Assembly: GCF_001425865.1 (NCBI RefSeq)
Contig: NZ_LMDS01000006.1
Location: forward strand, 1-64,000
Direction of reading: 5' to 3'
DNA: 64,000 bases
Source of the DNA: Rhizobacter sp. Root404
GTDB lineage: Bacteria; Pseudomonadota; Gammaproteobacteria; Burkholderiales; Burkholderiaceae_C
Shown here: piece by piece, positions 53,588 through 61,586 of the stretch
Numbering within the stretch: the stretch's first letter is position 1
Layout of the letters: each line of letters begins with the position of its first letter
Notes under the pieces: generated by a model
What the model saw: the letters and a program-made list of their open reading frames with translations, nothing else
Told to the model about the DNA's origin: nothing
Database searches by the model: none
Program-made: the position numbers and the translations under genes

Positions 53588-54181
53588 ATGGCCAACCGAC
53601 TCTCCCAGATCGCGACGCGCACCGGCGACGATGGCACCACCGGTCTCGGTGACGGCACGCGCGTGCCGAAAGACCACCTGCGCGTGCAGGCGATGGGCGA
53701 TGTCGACGAACTGAACTCGCAGCTCGGCGTGCTGCTGGCCGAGCCGCTGCCGGCCGACGTGCGCGAGCTGCTGGTCGTGATCCAGCACGAGCTGTTCAAC
53801 CTCGGCGGCGAGCTGTCGATCCCGGGCTTCGAGCTGCTGAAGGCCGCCGCGGTGTTGCGGCTCGACGAGGCACTCGCGCACTACAACGACCAATTGCCGC
53901 GCCTGAAGGAGTTCATCCTGCCGGCCGGCACGCGCAGCGCGGCGCTCGCGCATGTCGGGCGCACCATCGCTCGCCGAGCCGAGCGCGCAGTCGTGGCGCT
54001 GACGGCCGCCGACGCGGTGCGCGCGGAGCCACGCCACTACCTGAACCGCTTGTCCGACCTGCTGTTCGTGCTCGCGCGCGTGCTGAACCGGGCCAACCTC
54101 GACGGCCTGGGCGGCGACGACGTGTACTGGAAGAGCGAGCGCCTCGCGCGCGACACCGCCGGCGACGAGCCCGCTAATTGA
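53588..54181 (+). CDS. cob(I)yrinic acid a,c-diamide adenosyltransferase (PduO type)
   Basis: A 197-residue ATP:cob(I)alamin adenosyltransferase. The N-terminus IATRTGDDGTTGLGDGTRV binds ATP, MGDVDELNSQLGVLLAE follows, and the C-terminal RRAERAVVALTA and LNRLSDLLFVLARVLNR carry the conserved Arg and Asp of the active site. It makes adenosylcobalamin. It is divergent from the flavoprotein gene and converges on the EF-hand gene with a two-base gap. No cobalamin riboswitch is visible in the 77-base upstream gap. Confidence 0.94.
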   Translation: MANRLSQIATRTGDDGTTGLGDGTRVPKDHLRVQAMGDVDELNSQLGVLLAEPLPADVRELLVVIQHELFNLGGELSIPGFELLKAAAVLRLDEALAHYNDQLPRLKEFILPAGTRSAALAHVGRTIARRAERAVVALTAADAVRAEPRHYLNRLSDLLFVLARVLNRANLDGLGGDDVYWKSERLARDTAGDEPAN

Positions 54182-54183
54182 GC

Positions 54184-54471
54184 CTACTGCTTGACCGGCG
54201 GCGTCGCGCCGACGGCGAACTCGGCGAACGACAGGAAGCTGTCGCGGTCGCGGTCGAGCTCGTCGAAGCGCGCAGCGATTTCGGGGAAGCGCTGCGCCTC
54301 GTCGCGGGACAACTTGCCGTCGCCGTTGGTGTCGGCGCGCGCGAAGGCGGCCTCGATCGCTTCCCGGTCGACGGCCGACAACCCGGCCGCGGCCGGCAGC
54401 GCCGTCGCGAGCAGCCCGGCCAGCACCATCAACAGGCCGACGTGCAGCGGCCGATCCAGCTTGTCAGGCAT
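54184..54471 (-). CDS. small exported EF-hand protein
   Basis: A 95-residue protein with an N-terminal signal or membrane segment (HVGLLMVLAGLLATALPAAAG). Two EF-hand-like calcium loops follow: DTNGDGKLSRDEA (canonical) and DRDRDSFLSFAEF (Ser in place of Gly at position 6). It probably binds calcium in the periplasm. Function is otherwise unknown. It lies downstream of the DAHP synthase on the same strand with a 120-base gap. Confidence 0.85.
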   Translation of the reverse strand: MPDKLDRPLHVGLLMVLAGLLATALPAAAGLSAVDREAIEAAFARADTNGDGKLSRDEAQRFPEIAARFDELDRDRDSFLSFAEFAVGATPPVKQ

Positions 54472-54591
54472 CTCGTGGGTTCCATGCGCCGCTCCGGGCG
54501 CCAGCGGCGGTGATCGATTGGACCTGCTCGGCCGCCGCCGCGCCACTCCGCTTGCGCACCATTACGTCGGTTACCGACGCCGCGGGCCGGT

Positions 54592-55719
54592 TCACTTCAG
54601 CGCGGCGCGGGCCTTCACCGCTTCGCTGAGGACGTCCAGCACCTCGAGCGAATGCTCCCAGCCGATGCACGCATCGGTGATGCTCTTGCCGTACTCGAGC
54701 TTGGCCGGATCGTCCTTGCCGGCGCTGAACTTCTGCGCACCGGCGTGCAGGTGGCTTTCGACCATCACACCGAAGATGCAGCGGCTGCCGGCGCGCAGCT
54801 GCGCCGCCACGTCGCGCGCCACGTCGACCTGGCGCTCGTGCTGCTTGCTGCTGTTGGCATGGCTGCAGTCGACCATCAGCGTGCAGTCGAGCTTGGCGGC
54901 CTCGATCTCCTTGCAGGCGGCGGCCACGTGCGCGGCGTCGTAGTTCGGCGCCTTGCCGCCGCGCAGGATCACGTGGCAGTCCTTGTTGCCGCGCGTCTCG
55001 ACGATCGCGACCTGGCCGTTCTTGTGGACGGACAGGAAGTGATGCGGCCGCGCCGCCGCCTGGATCGCGTCGATCGCGATCCGGATGTTGCCGTCGGTGC
55101 CGTTCTTGAAGCCGATCGGCGCCGACAGGCCCGACGCCAGCTCGCGATGCACTTGGCTCTCGGTGGTGCGCGCGCCGATCGCGCCCCACGAGATCAGGTC
55201 GCCGATGTACTGCGGCGAGATCACGTCGAGGAACTCGCTGCCGGCCGGCATGCCCGAGCGGTTGATCTCCAGCAGCAGCTGGCGCGCGATGCGCAGGCCC
55301 TCGTCGATGCGGTAGCTCTCGTCGAGGTACGGGTCGTTGATCAGGCCCTTCCAGCCGACCGTCGTGCGCGGCTTCTCGAAGTAGACCCGCATCACGATCT
55401 CGAGCGTGTCCTTGTACTTCTCGCGCTGCACCAGCAGCCGGCGCGCGTACTCGGCGGCGGCGACCGGGTCGTGGATCGAGCACGGCCCCATGATCACGAG
55501 CAGCCGGTCGTCCTTCTTCTGCATGATCCGGCGGATCGCGGCGCGGGTGTTGCCGATCAGCGTCTCGACCGGGGTGCCGGCGATCGGGAAGAAGCGGATC
55601 AGGTGCTCCGGCGGCGGCAGCGGCGTCACGTCCTCGATCCGCTGGTCGTCGGTCTGGCTGGTGCGTTCGCTGTGCGCATACCAACCCTCGGCGGATGCGG
55701 TGTTCGTCTTGTTCGTCAT
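54592..55719 (-). CDS. aroG: 3-deoxy-7-phosphoheptulonate (DAHP) synthase, class I
   Basis: A 375-residue enzyme joining phosphoenolpyruvate and erythrose-4-phosphate, the first step of aromatic amino acid synthesis. Family marks are IMGPCSIHDPVAAAEYA, MRVYFEKPRTTVGWKGLIND in part, GFKNGTDGN and MVDCSHANSSK. It is of the E. coli AroF/G/H type with feedback-regulatory N-terminus. Which of the three allosteric specificities applies cannot be read safely. Upstream lies a leader peptide and terminator (55759-55894) forming a transcription attenuator. GGAG precedes the ATG. It is not in an operon with other aro genes. Confidence 0.95.
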   Translation of the reverse strand: MTNKTNTASAEGWYAHSERTSQTDDQRIEDVTPLPPPEHLIRFFPIAGTPVETLIGNTRAAIRRIMQKKDDRLLVIMGPCSIHDPVAAAEYARRLLVQREKYKDTLEIVMRVYFEKPRTTVGWKGLINDPYLDESYRIDEGLRIARQLLLEINRSGMPAGSEFLDVISPQYIGDLISWGAIGARTTESQVHRELASGLSAPIGFKNGTDGNIRIAIDAIQAAARPHHFLSVHKNGQVAIVETRGNKDCHVILRGGKAPNYDAAHVAAACKEIEAAKLDCTLMVDCSHANSSKQHERQVDVARDVAAQLRAGSRCIFGVMVESHLHAGAQKFSAGKDDPAKLEYGKSITDACIGWEHSLEVLDVLSEAVKARAALK

Positions 55720-55758
55720 GGCGGTGCTCCTGAAGGGGGATTCGAGTTCGTGCAGCCG

Positions 55759-55792
55759 AAAAAAAACCGCCGGGGGTGAGCCCGGCGGTTTT
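55759..55792 (-). terminator. attenuator terminator upstream of DAHP synthase
   Basis: On the minus strand AAAACCGCCGGG, a six-base loop, CCCGGCGGTTTT and a run of eight U in total form a classical intrinsic terminator. It is 39 bases before the aroG start and 18 bases after the leader-peptide stop. Confidence 0.93.
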
Positions 55793-55810
55793 CGGAGATT
55801 CTTTGGCGCT

Positions 55811-55894
55811 TTACTTGGCGTGTGCGCTGGCCTCTCCGGCCGCAGGGCGGTGGGAGCTCCAAAAGTACGCAAAGTAAACGGCGCGGGAAATCAT
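55811..55894 (-). CDS. aromatic-amino-acid leader peptide of the aroG attenuator
   Basis: A 27-codon reading frame, MISRAVYFAYFW then SSHRPAAGEASAHAK. Residues 7-12 are Tyr-Phe-Ala-Tyr-Phe-Trp, five aromatic residues out of six, covering all three aromatic amino acids. The stop precedes the terminator by 18 bases. Ribosome stalling at these codons would leave CCCTGCGG (55840-55847, codons 16-19) free to pair with CCGCCGGG of the terminator arm, seven of eight bases matching, forming an antiterminator. This is the ordinary layout of trp- and phe-type attenuators. No Shine-Dalgarno sequence is visible; see the promoter entry. Confidence 0.88.
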   Translation of the reverse strand: MISRAVYFAYFWSSHRPAAGEASAHAK

Positions 55895-55901
55895 GGGCGC
55901 G

Positions 55902-55910
55902 AATGTAGCA
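55902..55910 (-). promoter_or_regulatory. extended -10 of the aroG leader transcript
   Basis: On the minus strand TGC is followed by TACATT, an extended -10. There is no recognisable -35. The expected start of transcription lies within about one to three bases of the leader-peptide ATG, so the leader may be translated from a nearly leaderless RNA. Confidence 0.5.
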
Positions 55911-55932
55911 CAGGGTCTCGCGCCCGCCGCGC

Positions 55933-57408
55933 TCAGGCGGTGCCGCCGACCGTGAGGCGGTCGATGCGCAACGTCGGCTGGCCGACGCCGACCGGCACGC
56001 TCTGCCCTTCCTTGCCGCACACGCCCACGCCCGGGTCGAGCTTCATGTCGTTGCCGATCATGCTGACGCGGGTCAGCGCATCCGGGCCGTTGCCGATGAT
56101 GGTCGCGCCCTTCACCGGGTACTGGATCTTGCCGTTCTCGACCCAGAACGCCTCGCTCGCCGAGAACACGAACTTGCCGCTCGTGATGTCGACCTGGCCG
56201 CCGCCGAAATTGGTGGCGTACAGGCCGCGCTTGAGGCCGGCGACGATCTCTTCCCTGGTCTTGTCGCCGCCCAGCATGTAGGTGTTGGTCATGCGCGGCA
56301 TCGGCACCGCGGCGTAGCTCTCGCGGCGGCCGTTGCCGGTCGGCGCGACGCCCATCAGGCGCGCGTTCATCGAGTCCTGGATGTAGCCCTTCAGGATGCC
56401 GTCCTCGATCAGCACGTTGCGCTGCGAGGCGTTGCCCTCGTCGTCGACGTTGAGCGAGCCGCGCCGGTCGGGGATGGTGCCGTCGTCGAGCACCGTCACG
56501 CCCTTGGCGGCGACGCGCTGGCCGACGCGGCCGCTGAACGCGCTGCTGCCCTTGCGGTTGAAGTCACCTTCGAGGCCGTGGCCGATCGCCTCGTGAAGCA
56601 GCACGCCCGGCCAGCCCGGCCCGAGCACCACGCTCATCTCGCCCGCCTTCGCGGGCCGCGATTCGAGGTTGGTCAGCGCCGCGTTGACGGCGTCCTGCAC
56701 GTAGCCTTCGATCACGTCGTCGTGGAAGTAGCCGAAGCCGAAGCGCCCGCCGCCGCCGCCCGAGCCGACCTCGCGGCGCACCTCGCCGCCGATCGTCTGC
56801 TCGGCGATCACCGTGACGCTCAGGCGCACCAGCGGGCGCACGTCCGCGGCCAGGGTGCCGTCGGCGCGCGCGACCATCACCACGTCGTACTCGCCGGCCA
56901 GGCCCGCCATCACCTGCACGATGCGCGGGTCCTTGGAGCGTGCCAGCTTCTCGACCTTCTCGAGCAGCGCGACCTTCTGCGTGCTGTCCAGCGTCGCGAT
57001 CGGGTCCATCGGCGCGTAGAGCACGCGGCTCGCGCCGACCTTCTGCTTCGTGCCGACCTTGACCTTGCGGCTCTGGCCGGCCGCGGCGATCGTGCGCACC
57101 GTCCTCGCGGCGTCCATCAGCGCGGCCTCGGTGATGTCGTCCGAGTACGCGAACGCGGTCTTCTCGCCGGCGACCGCGCGCACGCCGACGCCCTGGTCGA
57201 TGCCGAAGCTGCCGCTCTTGACGATGCCCTCTTCCAGGCTCCAGCCCTCGCTGCGGGTGTACTGGAAGTAGAGGTCGGCGTCGTCGATGCGGTGCGTCGC
57301 GATCGTCGCGAGCGCCTTGGCCAGCGTGGCCTCGGTCAGGCCGAACGGCTCGAGCAGCAGCGAGCGGGCAACGGCCAGGCGTTCGATCGTGGGTTCGCGA
57401 GAGATCAT
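55933..57408 (-). CDS. tldD: metalloprotease TldD
   Basis: A 491-residue subunit of the TldD/TldE zinc protease, which matures modified peptides such as microcin B17 and degrades CcdA in E. coli. The zinc motif is HEAIGHGLEGD, with a downstream Cys in DPGVGVCGKEGQ. GGQVDITSGKFVFSASEAF and GGGGGRFGFGYFHDD are family segments. AGGA lies eight bases before the ATG. The partner gene tldE (pmbA) is not in the window. Confidence 0.96.
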   Translation of the reverse strand: MISREPTIERLAVARSLLLEPFGLTEATLAKALATIATHRIDDADLYFQYTRSEGWSLEEGIVKSGSFGIDQGVGVRAVAGEKTAFAYSDDITEAALMDAARTVRTIAAAGQSRKVKVGTKQKVGASRVLYAPMDPIATLDSTQKVALLEKVEKLARSKDPRIVQVMAGLAGEYDVVMVARADGTLAADVRPLVRLSVTVIAEQTIGGEVRREVGSGGGGGRFGFGYFHDDVIEGYVQDAVNAALTNLESRPAKAGEMSVVLGPGWPGVLLHEAIGHGLEGDFNRKGSSAFSGRVGQRVAAKGVTVLDDGTIPDRRGSLNVDDEGNASQRNVLIEDGILKGYIQDSMNARLMGVAPTGNGRRESYAAVPMPRMTNTYMLGGDKTREEIVAGLKRGLYATNFGGGQVDITSGKFVFSASEAFWVENGKIQYPVKGATIIGNGPDALTRVSMIGNDMKLDPGVGVCGKEGQSVPVGVGQPTLRIDRLTVGGTA

Positions 57409-57505
57409 CGGAGCGTCCTGAAGCGGGGTGCGGCGATTGTAGGAGTCGGCCCCGCGGTACGCGCGCACGGCCGCGCTTGGCCCTGCGCACGACAGGAGCT
57501 GCCGT

Positions 57506-58414
57506 TCAGCGAGCGGACGCGAACGCCGCGGCGAGGAAGTCGAACACGAGCTTGAGCCGCGGCGTGCCGCGCAACTCGCGGTGCGCCGTGAGCCACAACG
57601 GCAGCGGCGGCACCGGGATCTTCGGCAGCACCCGCACCAGTTGCGGCGACAGGGCCGCGACGCGTACCATGCCGACGCCGATGCCCAGCCCCGCGAGCAC
57701 CGCGTGCCAGGCCACGATCTGGTTGTCGCAGCGGAAGGCGAACATCTCCTTGCCGACCTGGAACCCGGCGTCGCGAAAGCCGCGCAGCATCTGGTCCGAA
57801 CGGTCATAGCCGACCCATTCGTGCCGCTCCAGCGTCGCTGGCGTCGGCTGGCCCTGCGCCAGCACGTAGTCGCCATGGGCGTACAGCGCCAGCGGTTGGT
57901 CGGGCAGGCGGCGCGCGATGAGCGTGCCCTGCTGCGGCCGGACCATGCGCAGCGCGATGTCGGCCTCGCGTTCGAGCAGGTTCTCGACCGCGTTGCTGGC
58001 CACCAGCTCGACCTGGATCTCCGGGTGCGTGACGCGCAGGGCGCGCAGCATGTCCGGCAGCAGGTAGGCGCTGACCATCTCGCTGGCGGTGATGCGCACC
58101 GTGCCGGCCAGCGCCTGCGAACGGCCGGCCGCCACCATCGCGAGCTGTTGCGCGTGCTCGCGCATGCGCTCGGCCGGCTCGCGCAGGGCCGTGCCCGCGT
58201 CGGTCAGGCGCACGCCGCGCGTCGTGCGCTCGAACAGCGCATGCCCGAGTTGGGCCTCGAGCTGCGCGATCTGCCGGCTCAGCGTCGGCTGGCTGCTGCC
58301 GAGCGCCTGTGCCGCGCGGCTCATCGAGCCGCTGGTCGCGACCTCGAGAAACGTGCGAAGCAGACTCCAGTCCGGCTCGGCGCGGGCCGGTGATCCGACG
58401 ATCTTGCTATTCAT
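57506..58414 (-). CDS. LysR family transcriptional regulator
   Basis: A 302-residue LTTR. The HTH (about 15-75) reads LLRTFLEVATSGSMSRAAQAL, then SSQPTLSRQIAQLEAQLGHALFER. The C-terminal co-inducer domain includes ASNAVENLLEREADIALRM. It is divergent from the epimerase-like gene and probably regulates it. A perfect 14-base palindrome overlaps its own start codon. Confidence 0.93.
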   Translation of the reverse strand: MNSKIVGSPARAEPDWSLLRTFLEVATSGSMSRAAQALGSSQPTLSRQIAQLEAQLGHALFERTTRGVRLTDAGTALREPAERMREHAQQLAMVAAGRSQALAGTVRITASEMVSAYLLPDMLRALRVTHPEIQVELVASNAVENLLEREADIALRMVRPQQGTLIARRLPDQPLALYAHGDYVLAQGQPTPATLERHEWVGYDRSDQMLRGFRDAGFQVGKEMFAFRCDNQIVAWHAVLAGLGIGVGMVRVAALSPQLVRVLPKIPVPPLPLWLTAHRELRGTPRLKLVFDFLAAAFASAR

Positions 58415-58422
58415 CGATGAAT
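58409..58422. promoter_or_regulatory. palindrome overlapping the lysR start codon
   Basis: ATTCATCGATGAAT is a perfect 14-bp palindrome covering the LysR ATG (58412-58414 on the minus strand) in the lysR/epimerase gap. It contains T-N11-A spacing compatible with LTTR boxes. It may be an autoregulatory site or a coincidence of the start codon. Confidence 0.35.
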
Positions 58423-58507
58423 GACGTCCATGCAGCGGAGTCGATTGTGCATCGCGTCGCCGCGCCCAAGAATCAGGTCATCGATCCACCGTCCAGCGAG
58501 ATCCGCC

Positions 58508-59488
58508 ATGTCATCCACCGTCCTGATCCTCGGCGCCGCCGGTCGCATCGGCCAGTTGCTGGCGCTCGCCTTCGCCTCGGCCGGCTGGCACGTGCGCGCC
58601 CAGTCCCGCAAGCCGCTGCCGGTCACGCTCGCAACGCACAGCCGCGTCCAGCCGGTCCGGTGCGACGCGACCGACAACGCCGCGCTGGCGGCCGCAGCCC
58701 AGGGCTGCATCACGATCGTCAACGCGCTGAATCCGGTCTACACCGAGTGGGACCGCCTGGCGCTGCCGCTGGCCGACGCGGCGCTCGCCGCGGCGCGCGC
58801 CAGCGGCGCCCTGCTGATGCTGCCCGGCAACGTCTACAACTTCGGCCGCGAGCTCCCGCCGGTGCTGACGCCGGACACGCCCGAACGTGGGGACGTGCCG
58901 AAGGCGCGGATCCGCATCGAGATGGAGGCGCGCCTGGCCGCCGCCGCGCTCGACGGTGTCGACAGCGTCGTGATCCGCGCCGGCGACTTCTTCGGTGGCC
59001 CGGGGCCGGGCACGTGGTTCGACATGGCACTCGCGTCCAAGCTCGGCAAGGACCGGTTCGTCTACCCCGGCCGCGCCGACGTCGCCCACGCCTGGGCCTA
59101 CCTGCCTGACCTGGCACAAACCTTCGTGAAGGTGGCGGAACGCCGCCAGCAGTTGCGCGGCCACCGGCGGCTGCACTTCGCCGGCCACACACTGACCGGC
59201 GAAGACTTCAAGTGGGCGTTCGAGGCCCAGACCGGCCGCACGCTGCGGCGCGTCGATCTCCCATGGACGCTGATCCGACTGGTGTCGCCGTTCGTCCCGA
59301 TGTGGCGCGAACTGCAGACGATGCGCTACCTGTGGCAGCGCCCGCACGCGCTCGACGATTCGGCGCTGCGTGCGCTGATCGGCCCCGTGCCGCACACACC
59401 GCTGCCGCAGGCGCTGCGTGCGGCGCTGGTCGAACTCGACGCGCCGCTCGCCCCGCCGCTGAGCGCGGCCGGCGCAGCGACGCGCTGA
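58508..59488 (+). CDS. NAD-dependent epimerase/dehydratase-like protein
   Basis: A 326-residue extended-SDR protein. VLILGAAGRIGQLLALAFAS is the nucleotide loop. MLPGNVYNFG replaces the usual YxxxK region, with Y in NVYNFG, but a Lys four residues on is absent, so it belongs to the atypical extended SDRs. VVIRAGDFFGGPGPGTWFD and AWAYLPDLAQTFVKVAE are conserved in this group. Substrate unknown. Likely controlled by the divergent LysR gene. Confidence 0.82.
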   Translation: MSSTVLILGAAGRIGQLLALAFASAGWHVRAQSRKPLPVTLATHSRVQPVRCDATDNAALAAAAQGCITIVNALNPVYTEWDRLALPLADAALAAARASGALLMLPGNVYNFGRELPPVLTPDTPERGDVPKARIRIEMEARLAAAALDGVDSVVIRAGDFFGGPGPGTWFDMALASKLGKDRFVYPGRADVAHAWAYLPDLAQTFVKVAERRQQLRGHRRLHFAGHTLTGEDFKWAFEAQTGRTLRRVDLPWTLIRLVSPFVPMWRELQTMRYLWQRPHALDDSALRALIGPVPHTPLPQALRAALVELDAPLAPPLSAAGAATR

Positions 59489-59494
59489 GGCGCC

Positions 59495-60394
59495 CTAGTC
59501 GTCGGCGGCGGCGTTCTTCAGTGCCAGCGCACGCTCGTACAGCGCGTTGCGCGGCGCGCCGGTGAGTTCGGCCGCAAGCGCGACGGCCTGCTTCAGCGGC
59601 AGCGCCGCCATCAACGTGCGCAGCGTCGCGTCATGGGCCGGCGCCGTCGCGTCGGGCTCGGCGGCGGCGAGCGCGTGCACGACCAGCACGAACTCGCCGC
59701 GGCTGCGGTTCGCGTCCGACGCGAGCCACGCCGGCAGCGCGTTCGCGGGCAGCGTCTGCACGGTTTCGAACTGCTTGGTCAGCTCGCGGCACACCGTCAC
59801 TGCGCGACCTGCGCACGCTTCGGCCAGAGCGGACGCGAGCGCTTCGATCCGGTGCGGCGCCTCGAACAGCACCTGCGTGCGCGCATCGCCCGCCAGGCGC
59901 TGCAGCGCCAGCGCGCGCTCGCCGCTGCGCTGCGGCAGGAAGCCGATGAAGGTGAAGGGCCCGCCGAGCGCATCGCCGGCGACGCTCAACGCGGCCACGG
60001 CGCTGCTGGCGCCCGGGATCGGCAGGGCCCGGTAGCCGGCAGCCTGAACCGCCGCGACCAGCGCCGCGCCCGGGTCGCTGATCGCCGGCGTGCCGGCGTC
60101 GCTGATGTAGGCGACCCGCTCGCCGCGTGCCAGGCGCAACAGCACGCCTGCCGCAGCTTCGCGCTCGTTGTGCTCATGGACCGCCAGCAGCGCCTTGGTC
60201 TCGATGCCGAGCTGGCGCAGCAGCGGCCCGCTGTGGCGCGTGTCCTCGCAGGCCACGGCGTCGACCAGCCCGAGCACATGGATCGCGCGCAGCGTGATGT
60301 CGGCCAGGTTGCCGATCGGCGTGGCGACCACGTACAGTGCGCCCGCGGGGTACTGCTGCGCGCCAGCCGCATGGGCCGCGGCGGACTGCAGCAT
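59495..60394 (-). CDS. rsmI: 16S rRNA (cytidine-1402-2'-O)-methyltransferase RsmI
   Basis: A 299-residue tetrapyrrole-methylase-fold enzyme. GALYVVATPIGNLADITLRA is the hallmark N-terminus, and CEDTRHSGPLLRQLGI and SDAGTPAISDPG form the SAM site, with GASSAVAALSVAGD and GFLPQRSGER after. It methylates the ribose of C1402 in the ribosomal decoding site. ATG at 60394 is chosen; GTG at 60424 is also in frame. It is divergent from yraN, a common arrangement. Confidence 0.95.
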   Translation of the reverse strand: MLQSAAAHAAGAQQYPAGALYVVATPIGNLADITLRAIHVLGLVDAVACEDTRHSGPLLRQLGIETKALLAVHEHNEREAAAGVLLRLARGERVAYISDAGTPAISDPGAALVAAVQAAGYRALPIPGASSAVAALSVAGDALGGPFTFIGFLPQRSGERALALQRLAGDARTQVLFEAPHRIEALASALAEACAGRAVTVCRELTKQFETVQTLPANALPAWLASDANRSRGEFVLVVHALAAAEPDATAPAHDATLRTLMAALPLKQAVALAAELTGAPRNALYERALALKNAAADD

Positions 60395-60437
60395 CGAGAG
60401 CGAGTCGGCGGAGGATGAGGGCACGGCGGTTCCGGGT

Positions 60438-60800
60438 ATGACGACCAAAGAGAGTGGCGACGCCGCCGAGGCGCGCGCCCTGGCGCACCTGCTGGCCCAG
60501 GGCCTGACCCTGGTGCGCCGCAATTATCGGGTCGCGCGCGGCCCGAACGCGCGCGGCGGCGAGATCGACCTGATCCTGCGCGAGCGCGACGGCACGCTGG
60601 TGTTCGCCGAGGTCCGCGCGCGGCGCTCGGCCAGTCACGGCGGCGCCGCGGCGAGCGTGTCCGCCGCCAAGCAGCGCAGCCTCATCCTCGCGGCGCAGTA
60701 TTTCCTGCGCACCCTGCGCACCGTGCCCCCTTGCCGCTTCGACGTGGTCGCGATCGACGGCGCGCAAATCGAGTGGCTTCGCGGTGCGTTCGACGCCTGA
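60438..60800 (+). CDS. yraN: YraN family protein (UPF0102), endonuclease-like fold
   Basis: A 120-residue protein of the UPF0102 family, with a PD-(D/E)XK-like core: GDAAEARALAHLLAQGLTLVRRNYR, then GGEIDLILRERDGTLVFAEVRAR (E-I-D ... E-V-R) and RFDVVAIDG. It may act in DNA processing, but the role is unproven. It is divergent from rsmI and lies upstream of diaA and dolP as in enteric bacteria. Confidence 0.94.
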   Translation: MTTKESGDAAEARALAHLLAQGLTLVRRNYRVARGPNARGGEIDLILRERDGTLVFAEVRARRSASHGGAAASVSAAKQRSLILAAQYFLRTLRTVPPCRFDVVAIDGAQIEWLRGAFDA

Positions 60801-60882
60801 GCGACCCGCCAGGGCGCGGGACTACGGCGCGCTATTCGCAGTTCCTACAGCCGCCAGGGCACGGCAGGACTAAGCTGCGTGC

Positions 60883-61533
60883 ATGGACCCATCGTCCGCC
60901 CCGATCACCGGCATGGCCGAAGCGCTCGCGGCGGTGTGTCTCGTCGCCGTGGCGGTCAGCCTGCGGCCGCTGCGTTGCATCGGTCCTGCCGGGCCCGCCT
61001 GGGTCTGGGTCGCGACCTGGGCGGCGATGCCGGTCCTGTGGTCGCTCGATCGATTGCTCGCGAATCCGATCGTGCCGGTCATGTCGCTGGCGCCCTTGTC
61101 CGTGCTGCTCGCCGGCTGGCCGCTGACCGTCGTGATGATGGCCCCCGTGGCCCTGGTGGCCGGGCTGGCCGGGCACCTCGAGCCGTTCGAGGCGGTGCAC
61201 CGGTTGCTGTGGCTGGGCCTGGCGCCCGCCACCCTGACGCTCCTGTTCGGTGCGGCGTCCCGGCGCTGGCTGCCCCGGCACCTGTTCATCTACATCCTCG
61301 TGCGCGGCTTCTTCGCGATCATCGTTGCACTGGCGCTGGCGGGAACCGCCGCGCTCGCCGTCGCGCCCGCGGTCTGGCCGGCGAGCGGGCTCGCACGGGG
61401 CGACCAGTGGCTCGGCACCCTGCTGGCAGCCTTCGGCGAAGCGACGATCAGCGGGCTCGTTGTGGCCGCACTGGTCGCGTTTCGGCCGCATCATCTCGCG
61501 ACCTACACCGACCGCCTGTACCTGCCCCGCTGA
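60883..61533 (+). CDS. CbiM-like integral membrane protein (ECF-type permease family)
   Basis: A 216-residue protein with six to seven hydrophobic segments: AALAAVCLVAVAVSLRPL, WVWVATWAAMPVLW, VPVMSLAPLSVLLAGWPLTV, VVMMAPVALVAGLAGHL, FIYILVRGFFAIIVALALAG and GEATISGLVVAALVAF. The arrangement and the HRLLWLGLAPATLTLLFG segment recall betaproteobacterial members of the CbiM/energy-coupling-factor permease family. The N-terminal Met-His metal motif of CbiM is absent, so metal transport is doubtful. It sits between yraN and diaA, where enterics have no such gene. Confidence 0.55.
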   Translation: MDPSSAPITGMAEALAAVCLVAVAVSLRPLRCIGPAGPAWVWVATWAAMPVLWSLDRLLANPIVPVMSLAPLSVLLAGWPLTVVMMAPVALVAGLAGHLEPFEAVHRLLWLGLAPATLTLLFGAASRRWLPRHLFIYILVRGFFAIIVALALAGTAALAVAPAVWPASGLARGDQWLGTLLAAFGEATISGLVVAALVAFRPHHLATYTDRLYLPR

Positions 61534-61586
61534 CGCCGCGTCGCAGGGAACTGGCGCGCCAGGACCGTGTCATATGATCCGTGGTC

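Noticed and set aside
60806..60860. Direct repeat CCGCCAGGGC (60806-60815 and 60851-60860)
   Set aside because: Two short GC-rich copies with no further periodicity; likely chance.
60801..60882. Cobalamin riboswitch upstream of the CbiM-like gene
   Set aside because: The gap is only 82 bases and has no B12 box. The same holds for the 77-base gap before the adenosyltransferase gene.
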